Source: Amanita rubescens
Lineage: Eukaryota; Basidiomycota; Agaricomycetes; Agaricales; Amanitaceae
Reading direction: 5' to 3'
Assembly (NCBI GenBank): GCA_015039365.1
Contig: WION01000065.1
Location: 143,193-207,192, forward strand
DNA: 64,000 nucleotides
Shown: positions 55,572-64,000 of the stretch, one piece after another
How the letters are laid out: each line of letters opens with the position of its first letter
Position numbering within the stretch: position 1 is the first letter of the stretch
The notes under the pieces: generated by a model
What the model saw: only the letters and a program-made list of their open reading frames with translations
Databases searched by the model: none
What the model was told of the DNA's origin: nothing
Made by a program: the position numbers and the translations under genes

Positions 55572-57870
55572 GGTTACAGTATTCCTTAAGGGGAGCCATA
55601 GAGAAACTCAAGTACCTTTGAATTGGAAGCCTCGTGTTGACGGCAAGTGCCACTAGGACCCTGACATATAATCTACGTCACGCGTCACGCGTCATCCTGA
55701 GTTACATTGCCCCTGACACTCACTGAGGAATTTGCCTGGACTTCAGATCTGGATCCTCAACTTCAGTATTTTCTCAAAATCTATCCGGATTGGTATACTC
55801 GGACTCGCTTGTTCGTATCAGGAATTCTCAAGGGGATGGTCGATTACATGACGATTAGCGCCTACCACCGCCGCGATTGGAGACGGCGTTCCAACAGGTT
55901 GGCCTGACTCCCACTCGTTAATGTTCCCCAAAAATACGTTCCTTGGTCAGCATGGCCCGTATGGCGTGCAGAACCCCGACACGTTGTCCTTCCAACAAGA
56001 CAAGAGTAAATTCCCCCTACAGAGGCCCACGCACTTTCTAACCAAGCTCTCAGGATGTCTCCACGGACTAGTAAAAAGGCCCCCGTTGGCTCAAGCGACC
56101 GAACGGAACAGTTAGGTCTATTGTTCGTACCTTCCAGCGACTCATGGCGCACAATGTTGACTTCATGCATCCAAGGGATCTAGTGATAGTCCACGACGTC
56201 ACCGGTAGCCAAGGACCTTACATTGCAAAAACGACTAAACGCTGCGAGGAAATTTGCCTTTTTCTGCGAAGGTGCGGAAAGCTACAGCCTGGAGTCGGCC
56301 TTCGCGTGGCCTTGATCGCGTTCCGTGATCACCCTCCCATGGACAACACCTTCGTCACCGAAGATTTCGGAGGGTTCACCTACGAGCTCGAGGATGTACA
56401 GCGCAACCTGCGTAAGCTGACCGCAGCTGGCGGAGGCGACATTCCAGAGGCCGTTACGGCTGCCCTCGCTCGTGCGATTCATCTCAATTGGAGGCCTGAC
56501 GCTACCAAGATCGTCATACTGATCACGGATGCTCCGCCGCATGGCATTGGGGATCCGAATGACAAAATACCAGGAGGAGACCCAGACGGTTAGTTATCCT
56601 CTGCCCAGTCAACTTCTTCCGGTCATCGTTCTCTGTGCATAGGGTATGACCCTTTGATCTTGGCAAGACAGATGGCCAAAGAGAACATCATTCTATCAAG
56701 TTTGTGATCCGCAAATATGTCGTGCGGAATACGTATTTACTTTCTTCTAACTTAGTGATTGCATGCGAACCGACCTTGAGTGGACATGCTGTAAATTGCA
56801 CAATTATAATTTACTTAAACCTTTCACACTCTTTCTTTGCAGTATGCAAACGAATTCTACGAGGCACTAGCACGAATAACGACGTGAGACTTTGAAGTTC
56901 CCTTCGCGATGTCCTTCTGATCGGCTTTTGAAGTGGCGTCATGTTTCCGTTGACAGACACCAATCTTCTCGCGTCATTCATTATCGCCTCAACTCTTGAG
57001 ACTATCGATTTGAATAACCTGTCTCGACGATACGAACGATTCATCCTAGATCGAAAACATGCAGGGAAGAAATTAGAAGAGATTGCGAAAGAAGTTTTCG
57101 AAGAATTGAAACGCACCGGCACAATGGCTGTGGGAATCGAAACCGACAACCCCTACACGCCGGCGCGGGGAAAGGACATCCAGTTCTGGCAGGATGCCAA
57201 GGATCTTGCTTTTGCGAGGGCGAGTCTAGGGAATTTGACGGTAAGGACCTTGGTCTTTGCGTTAACTTGACACCGTTCATAGATCATGTCCCCTGATTAG
57301 AGATACGATCCAGAAGGCCGTTTCACTGAGGAGTATAAGAAACGCAGAGCGGCCCATCCTGCTTGTGCCGAAGTCGAAATTACGTTCAGGAACAACGGTT
57401 CTGACCGCATCGAATTCATGTATTACGAGGATAAGCCTATAACTGGGGTGATCCTACCTGAAGAGGTTCAGCCGAGGTTATTTCAGATCGACGTTCCATA
57501 CAACATTCATCTTTCTTCTGCGACAAAGGAGAACGTTGTTGGGTACGCTTGAATTATTGTATGTTGAAGGGATACGTTCTAACTACACATACAGGCGCAC
57601 ATTCTCGAAACGTGATGACATGGAGTTGGCGATCTATCTCCTGTAATTTCCCATGACCGATAGTGAGATCGCAAAGTAGTTAGGTTGAAATACATACCGT
57701 AAACAACTTCGAGTCTGCCAATGTCAGATCTCCGGGGTCCTCAGCCTCAACCTTCTCCGTAGACGCGCAGGGCAAAGGGCGTGCATTTATGGACACCAAC
57801 TCAGAGTTCTTCCTGTTGGCTGTAGAGCAAGAAAATCCGACGTTAGGCTATCGAATTTGGATGAACAGAG
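55512..57870. repeat. Right arm of 2.37 kb inverted repeat
   Basis: Complement of 42505-44877. Contains vWA copy 2, its upstream region and the 5' end of the all-helical gene. Here the sequence continues beyond both ends into the intact helical gene on one side and a decayed propeller gene on the other, so this side looks closer to the original order. Confidence 0.9.
56144..57646 (+). CDS. vWA-domain protein, copy 2
   Basis: Near-identical to copy 1 through the whole vWA domain (LVIVHDVTGSQGPYIAKTTK, the same GGGDIPEAVTAALARAI helix, LITDAPPHGIGDPNDKI) and the C-terminal part. It ends TFSKRDDMELAIYLL, slightly shorter than copy 1. The metal site reads DVTGSQ, closer to the canonical D-x-T-G-S form. 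A run of five C near 56012 is one shorter than in copy 1, which puts the upstream stretch (MFPKNTFLGQHGPYG...) out of frame. I therefore use the ATG at 56144 (MAHNVDFMHPRD), just before the vWA fold, which makes the N-terminus about 80 residues shorter than in copy 1. Introns fall at the same places as in copy 1. Confidence 0.75.
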
Positions 57871-58661
57871 GTGGCAACGAAAGAGTTGCCAGTCCAATGC
57901 TTGGAGATGAGGGAGGATTTCTCATGAAGCAGGTGCTCTTCTTTGCCGTGCGACGTCTTGAAACTGAGCTATTCTTGGGTAGTTGGGAAGTTGTATTAAA
58001 CTTTGCGAGGGTTTTGGGCTTGAAGCTTGAAGCTTAAATCTTGACATGTGAAGTTGTTCCAATGACGAGGGCTTCAGGAACTTGAAGTCTATTCCCGCTA
58101 TCCATTTCAAATGGATTTGGAAGTCTGGATCTTCATACTCGGCTTTCTAACTATATATAGGCGTAGCGCCACACAAGAGAGTGTGTGGGAGAGAATGTCC
58201 AAAGGTGGTCGGCAGCGTCAATTGAAACCTATTGAAACTCAGTTAGCCTAAATGCGCTACACCTATGCTGTTATAGTGTATAGTTAGACAGCCTCGTTTC
58301 TTTCATGTGGCTTCATGCTCTGGAAGGACCGGTCAACAATCTGCATAACCTTCTAAGCTGGAAAATCGATTTAGTAGAGTTTGGTAGTCGCTTTCACATT
58401 GCAACACATCATTGATAACGATGGCGCACGTTCCGTAAGTAACATCTCCCTTAGTTCGTCCCCCCCAATTCTCGATCTAAGTTCAACGATCGCGAGTTGC
58501 GAGCCTTTCCCCATGCTGTGAACGCAAACAGTATTATGTCTTGCACGGTAGATAGTTTGTAATTTCAAGTTTGTGATGTAAGGTGACTTACGGTTAGACA
58601 AATGTAAGTTTATCCTATACCTATGAGCACTGGCCAACTCTAACTGCGGAACATGATGTTG
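57842..58661 (-). pseudogene. Decayed 5' end of a propeller-ankyrin-type gene
   Basis: Read on the minus strand it parallels 46624-47488: upstream landmarks, then CCTCATCTCCAAGCATTGGA and TGTTCATCCAAATTCGATAG, where the active gene has TGTTCGTCCAAATTCAACAG. The copy carries a stop (ATTCGATAG) and lacks about 60 bases of the early coding sequence. Only the first ~190 coding bases exist; it then passes into the arm of the main inverted repeat. Confidence 0.75.
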
Positions 58662-59018
58662 ACAAACAGGGAGGAGATGAAAAGTGTTGACAGTTGGACC
58701 CTGCATGCGAAGGAACAGGCATAACTGAATCCGAACTCAAAGGGGCTATCTGCAATGTTTTGATAGCGCGCGATGCCGGAACGCGAATTGGGGGTCAACA
58801 ATTGTACGATTGGCTGAGTAGGTTCTTACCCACACACTGCTCCCTCATGGAATCGCAACCCCTGGTGGGAGTCTGTTAGGTGGCCTTCGTGTCATGCGAA
58901 GGGTAAACGTGTTAATGCGCGTCTAGTGAAGGTTATCTCTTGCAATGTAAATAAATAAATATCTAATCGTTTATTGCCAGGATTTTAGTGTCACGGGTCT
59001 TTAGCTCGACTGCAGAAC
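58662..59018. other. Spacer upstream of ankyrin-vWA gene
   Basis: About 360 bases with a short plus-strand frame (58694-58879, LKGAICNVLIARDAGTRIGG) of no known family. It should contain the promoter of the next gene. Confidence 0.3.
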
Positions 59019-60560
59019 ATGCCCACCATCCATGATGAAGCTTGGAATGGCCATCTCACCTCCCCCGCCCTGAAGAATTACGTCTCGAGTGACCGATCCA
59101 TCATTGATCGCCCAGGTGGCATAAAGAACATTACCCCGCTTGCAGCCGCCTGCTGGCGAGGTCACCTCGAAGTCGTCAAAGTGCTACTTGCTGGAGGCGC
59201 AAATCCCAATGCGCTTTCGTCTTCTAGCCGCACACCTTTGTATTTCGTCACTACTCAAGCACCCAGTTCCGTCCGGTTTGACATTCTGCGAGTTCTCATT
59301 GATGCCAAAGTTAATATCGATATGCCCTGCGATAAGGACGGGAATACTCCGCTCATGAATGCTTTGTCTCAGGCCAGGGACGGGCGAGTAGTGCGGGAAC
59401 TTGTAGACCGTAATGCATCGGTAAAGACCAAAAATAAAAAGGGAGAAACAGCGGAGGCTCTGGCTGAGAAGCGCGGGATGAAACGACATTTGCGGACGAA
59501 AGCGGAGAGGAATTCGACCTTGGCACAGGTCGTTGACCTTGCTGTGTCGTCGGTGCTACTCGTCGTATCGTACACCAACACCAGAGGCCTCTTCAAGTCT
59601 GTTTTGCGTGGCGTAGCAAAGAAGTTCAAGTATAATACCAGCAGAGCAGAGGATCCAAACCTCGTAAAGGTAATCAACATTAATTGTTACTATTTGTAAT
59701 CCTCGTAACATATAACCCCTTAGGAGATTCCAAAGCCCAGTACCCTCAATGAGTTCATGACGAACCTGAATAACTACGTCAAAGATGGCAAGCTTAAGAA
59801 GTTTTTCGCTCCAAACGATCCATTTCTTCAAAAGCTCGCAGCTAAGGCCCACGCCCTCCATGAAGACCATACTACCGACCTCAGCGATCCTAAAAACCTC
59901 ATGCACCTGACTCGCCTGGCCTTCTACCGTCCTGTCATCTTCTGCGACGACAGTGGTTCCATGGAATCCGACGACCGCTTTCAGAATCAGCTGGCACTTG
60001 TCAGCCGTATCGCCCGCATTGCTACCAGGATCGTCCCTGACGACGAGGCTGGTGTTGATCTCCGCTTCATCAACGCTGCAGGTTCAGACAGACTGAATGC
60101 GAATGCGCTCGAACAGGCCATCAAAGCGGTGACACCGAAGGGTGGCACACCAATCGGCACAAACCTGCGATCTAAGATCCTCGAACCTCTCGTCTATAAC
60201 GTCATTTCGGCAGGGACACTCAAGCGCCCGATCCTTGTGTGCATCATCACCGATGGATCCCCAAGTGGTGAACTACCGGATGTGTTTGTGAAAGCAATAT
60301 TGGAATGTCAACGGAAACTGACTGAAGCTGGTTACGATCCGGAATCGGTGAAGTTTTTAGTAAGTCAGATTGGGTCTGATGAATTCGCGAGGGATTTTCT
60401 GGAAAGCCTGAGGATGGAACGGGGGATCAGGACAGTGTTGCACTGTACCACAGACCGACTGGACGACAAGTTTCGGGAACTGAAGGAGAAGGAAGATATG
60501 TTGGATTTGTGGCTGCTAAAACTGTTGACGAAGCCACTTTATGATAGGCACGAGGAGTGA
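59019..60560 (+). CDS. Ankyrin-vWA fusion protein
   Basis: Two exons with an intron at about 59670-59723, roughly 495 residues. Residues ~1-150 are ankyrin repeats (ITPLAAACWRGHLEVVKVLL AGGANPN, RTPLYFVTTQAPS...ILRVLIDAKVNID, NTPLMNALSQARDGRVVREL), close to those of the propeller-ankyrin gene. Next is a hydrophobic stretch VVDLAVSSVLLVVSYTNTRG at the same relative place as there. After the splice LVK-EIPKPSTLNEFMTNLN comes a vWA domain with a full metal site: VIFCDDSGSMESD (D-x-S-x-S), KGGTPIGTNL (Thr) and VCIITDGSPSGELPD (Asp). The end is a Lys/Asp/Leu-rich helix and a stop at 60558-60560. The vWA differs from the other two vWA genes. Likely a scaffold whose vWA binds a partner in a metal-dependent way. 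Confidence 0.85.
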
Positions 60561-61131
60561 TATCTAGAGTCCTTGTATGTTGAATGTTTAACTAGCAAGC
60601 CTATTTCGCACACAAACTCGAATTAATCTTGCGACAACAGATACTTAGCTAGCTTGTTTATATATAAAAAAATACGGTGCCAGCTGACAGTTGTAATCGC
60701 CAGAATCGTCATGAACTACACCGTTTTGACCGTAGACGATGCAATTTTTTGAAAAGATTTTGTCAACGATTGCCAGGCTTTCCTAGGGTATGTCTCGCTC
60801 CTACCCTGAGCGTTACGGCGAGGCTATCTGCTCCAGCTCGCCCATTTGCGAAATAGCAGCCACAGAGACCTATTCCTTCGGTCTCTTCGGTCTCGGCTGG
60901 TGTGGCATCGAGATGCGGGACGGAATAAGAGGGTTTCACTCGGCCTCGGAATTTGTCTTTCATCGGTTTACTTTGCTCATTGATATTGATATCTGAGAAG
61001 GGTGTAAAGGAATGGTACGGAGATTGGTGAGATGGTAACGGTGTTAATAAACGGAGTCTGTTTGGGCCTCGGTACGGTGAGAGGGTATACATATGGTGGT
61101 TAAGTCTGAAGGTAGGGAGTGTGGGCTGGTA
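60561..61131. other. Convergent intergenic region
   Basis: Lies between the stops of the ankyrin-vWA and STAND genes. Small frames on both strands (60763-61092) are not convincing. No repeat or RNA gene seen. Confidence 0.4.
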
Positions 61132-63875
61132 TCAAGACAGGTAGGTAAGGATCGGGTGATTGAATGTGGGAATATAGTGGCAAAAGTAGACTACGAGAGA
61201 GAGGAAAATAAAGCAGGTGCAGCAAAAAGTCACCAGCGCCGGGGGGAAGACAGAGCGAGGCTTTCCCAAAAGCGTTCGAGGTAACGTGTGTTTCTCTTGA
61301 TAAGTTTTCCACCCCTCAAAACTATCCTTCAGAAAAAAGGAGGAAAAACAAATGTATAACAGTTCCGCAGAGATCCCCATGTCCTCGCAGAGTGACTGGA
61401 CTTTCTCGAACCTGTCATCTGCCTCTTGAGAATCGTTCTCTAGAAAAGCAATCTCTCCCAGCGCTCTCTCGCATCTCGCACGGAAGCGGATATCTCCAAG
61501 CTCCTTGAACATGTCGTTTGCCTTCGAAAACCGGTCCCGGGACTCTAGGAGTTCATTGGCGAACAATTCGTTGCGTGCTGAGATATAAACACAGTATGCC
61601 AAGTTCATATTCTTGCTGTTATCTGAAAGAGTCACTTTTTTGGCTGCCTCGTTGATTTGCTCCCGTGCGCGAATGAAATCGTCCTGGTTGGAAGCAACTG
61701 CAGCTCTGATGGCCATAGCAAAGCCAAATTCTTCGTCGTGTTTTGCCTCCTTCACGCCGTTATCGAGTAACTCGAGGGCCTTCAATGAATCCCCCTCCCT
61801 CCACGACACCTCTGACAGCGCCACAAGCGTGTAGGTGTTCCTGTCGATTTGCTTGAAGCATCGTCTTGCAGCTTGGTAGTCGCCGGAGTACATCTCGATA
61901 TATCCCCGGACTCCGATAGCATTATTCATAGCATCCTTATCGTCGACGCCTTTGTAATAGTGCTCGGCCTCTTTAAGCAACTTTCGACCCTCCGAATTCT
62001 TGGTAAACATAGCAACATTTCCAAGTGAGAGATTGAGGGCGGCTCTGGTTTCGGGATGTTTACATTTGGATTGAGCTTTCTTGAACAGACGACCAGCCTT
62101 AGCGAAGTCACCTAGATAAACGTAGATATCTCCCATATTTCGCTCGCAACCTGTTAGCATATCACGATCCCTTGCAAGAATAAAAGCTTTTCGGCTTCCT
62201 TACAAAAGTCGAGCGCCTCCGCTGTCCGGCCCAACTTGTGCGCGAGGAGGGCCAGACTCTGAAAACAAGTTCCTTTGGATACCAATGGGTGCACTCTCCG
62301 GAATGCGGGTTGAAAACGCAAGCGGATCCTCTCGAATAGTTTCGGTTCATGCTGCGGAAGACCCTTGACCGCAGGATATAGAGCGGTTGGGCGCGATTTG
62401 TGCCGTATAAGAAGTTCGGTGAATCGAACGCAGGCTTCACAACCTGTTCGAGTATTCCCAGGAAGGTCGAGGGCGATGAGGCGCTCGACGTTGATATCCT
62501 CCGTCGTAATCCAAGCGCTTCCCTCCTCCCCTTGTTTGGGGTCCGCAAACTTTTCAAGTTGGTCATAGTAATAGGCCCTGACACCCACGAGCAGAGGACT
62601 ATCAGGCCCACCCTTGTCGGTGAGGTACAATCTGATCGGAGCGAGCATCATGTTTTTCTCTCCATCGAGATACAACAAAGAATGTTTGCGCAGTTTGGCG
62701 GCCAGAAGGTCGACCTCCCCCACTGTGGGGAAGAGATGCTTCAATTTCTTTTCATCGACACCCTGAGGAAGGGAAGCGATGGCGCGTAAGAAATGACGAG
62801 CATTGTCTCCCAGTGTTAGGATGGAAGGAGACTTGAGGGACAATTCGATCGTGGTTTCCAAACTGTCACTTTTTCCATTTCCGCTATCTAGTAACCGTGT
62901 CTGGTGTTCTTTCCAAACCTCTACCAGCTTTTCAGGGGTCCACTCGCTTTGCCTTGCAACCTGAGCGAGCAAAGTGATGGAGAGTGGATGGAACTCGAGT
63001 GTACATATGAGGTTTTTGGCGACGGAAGGGCAAACATCAGTGCCGTAAGTCATTGCAAACGTTGCGTACGCAGCCTCTTCATCCAGCGGAGGAACCTTCA
63101 TTGTCTTCAAGCGTGGGTTAGGGGGAATTTCGGCATTTCTGGTAGTCAGCAAGATTGTGACGCATGTCATATCTGCGAGTTCACGGATTGCTGTGCCGAT
63201 TGCTGTACTAATTCGTGGATCACCGGCCTGCAGGAAAGTTTCTGCATTATCAAGAACGAGAAATATGTCGCCGGAGGCGTCGGATAGATACTTGCGAAAT
63301 GAATTATCAGGATTTTCGGAAGCCTTCACACCCAGCGCCTTGGCTATGCGTTCGCAAAACATATGGAACGTGACTAGAGAGGAGTCGACGTCATCGAATC
63401 TGACAAAGAAACGCTGGTCGCCGAATTTTTGAATAATTGTGGAGTCGTAAAGCACGACTTTCCCAATAGAGCTCTTGCCGATCCCGCCTGGCCCAAGGAG
63501 CGCGACGTGACAATTGTTACTCAAGTGTTTCACTACATCATGAAGCAATTTATCTCTTCCGAGGAACAAGCTTGGCTTTGGAGGTATCGGATCCCTGTCG
63601 GTTCTGGATCAAGTTGTAAGAGGTTGCTAGCGAAGCATTACTCAAAGTGTACTCAGTGCCTTTATTGGAACCCCCTTTATTGGAGAATTCATAAATCAAA
63701 GTGACCCTTGACGCGACAAAACGAGGTACTCACCAATACTGCCAGTTATTATGGTCTGAATGACATCAATATCATTTCAGCGCAACATGATTGGTACAGT
63801 GACTGGTGGGAAACCCACATGGATGTAGTCACCATGGACCTCAACGAAATGACTTTTTTCGATACTGACGCTCAT
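61132..63875 (-). CDS. NLR-like STAND NTPase: NB-ARC plus TPR
   Basis: Signal-transduction NTPase of the fungal NOD-like kind. The leader exon MSVSIEKSHFVEVHGDYIH starts at 63875. A mini-exon TIITGSI joins it (after two introns) to TDRDPIPPKPSLFLGRDKLL and the NB-ARC domain: Walker A LLGPGGIGKSS, Walker B IFLVLDNAE, sensor ILLTTRN, and a winged-helix part with FHPLSITLLAQVA and LPQGVDEKKLKHLFP. An intron at 62158-62210 (GTAAGG...GCTAACAG) joins ALDF to CCERNMGDIYVYLGDFAKAG, the first of at least six TPR units (YSGDYQAARRCFKQI, LGDIRFRARCERALGEIAFL). Unusually the end is hydrophobic, LVTFCCTCFIFLSLVVYFCH, then a short tail and a stop at 61132. There is no known effector domain upstream inside the window; further 5' exons beyond 63875 cannot be excluded. 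Confidence 0.85.
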
Positions 63876-64000
63876 GTTGGCGATGCACAGTGGTAGGACG
63901 GACTGATGCAGCGCCCTCGAAGACCTTCTTCCCGTTTTAGAACCCTCAGCCCAAGTGCTGAACTGCCCATTTTCGAACTTCGTGGTTTCATCATTTCCCA
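63876..64000. promoter_or_regulatory. Likely 5' flank of the STAND gene
   Basis: The last 125 bases lie upstream of the leader-exon ATG. A short minus-strand frame (MMKPRSSKMGSS...) runs through it and stops at the ATG, so it may be 5' UTR. The window ends here. Confidence 0.3.

Noticed and set aside
60763..61092. Small gene between the ankyrin-vWA and STAND genes
   Set aside because: Frames on both strands are short, of low-complexity composition and without a recognisable domain.
62150..62215. Frameshift splitting the STAND protein into two genes
   Set aside because: A 53-base intron (GTAAGG...GCTAACAG) joins NB-ARC and TPR parts in frame.
1..64000. tRNA or rRNA genes
   Set aside because: Reading for T-loop GGTTCGAnTCC-type boxes paired with an acceptor stem gave no convincing candidate; a tRNAscan run would be decisive.

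Overview
The window is nuclear DNA of a filamentous basidiomycete, most likely an Agaricomycete. Genes are packed on both strands and split by many 45-60 base GT-AG introns, several with a clear TACTAAC-like branch site. The proteins are fungal housekeeping types mixed with families expanded in mushrooms. All gene models were read by eye, so exon borders are provisional.

1-31.5 kb is mostly a conserved core. On the minus strand lie SIN3 (cut by the window edge), the proteasome subunit RPN1 and a B-type cyclin. On the plus strand follow a hydroxypyruvate/glyoxylate reductase, a long Arg/Asp/Glu-rich disordered protein and a seven-helix membrane protein. A CBS-domain protein (minus) and MLH1 (plus) share a 73-base promoter. 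MLH1 and the large Furry/Tao3 gene (minus) converge. Their 3' junction has been duplicated: one copy keeps the good MLH1 end and a wrecked Tao3 end, the other a wrecked MLH1 end and the good Tao3 end. A nuclease-like gene sits inside the first copy and a broken HNH-type gene lies between the two.

31.5-41.5 kb is looser. It holds a short-chain dehydrogenase with an in-frame stop, a short ubiquitin-like stretch joined to two 46-residue repeats, a second B-type cyclin related to the first, an F-box protein and a 1.37 kb hAT-like non-autonomous transposon with 8-base target duplications.

41.5-64 kb is an accessory cluster built from few modules: two near-identical vWA genes in a 2.37 kb inverted repeat, a lectin-like beta-propeller gene, a propeller-ankyrin fusion, an ankyrin-vWA fusion, a trypsin-like protease, a small beta-trefoil-like protein, an all-helical protein and an NB-ARC/TPR STAND NTPase with a short N-terminal leader and a hydrophobic C-terminus. 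Repeats, relics and shared 5' segments show repeated duplication and module exchange. It looks like a fungal recognition or conflict locus and is the best candidate here for an undescribed system; that function is inferred from domains and layout only.
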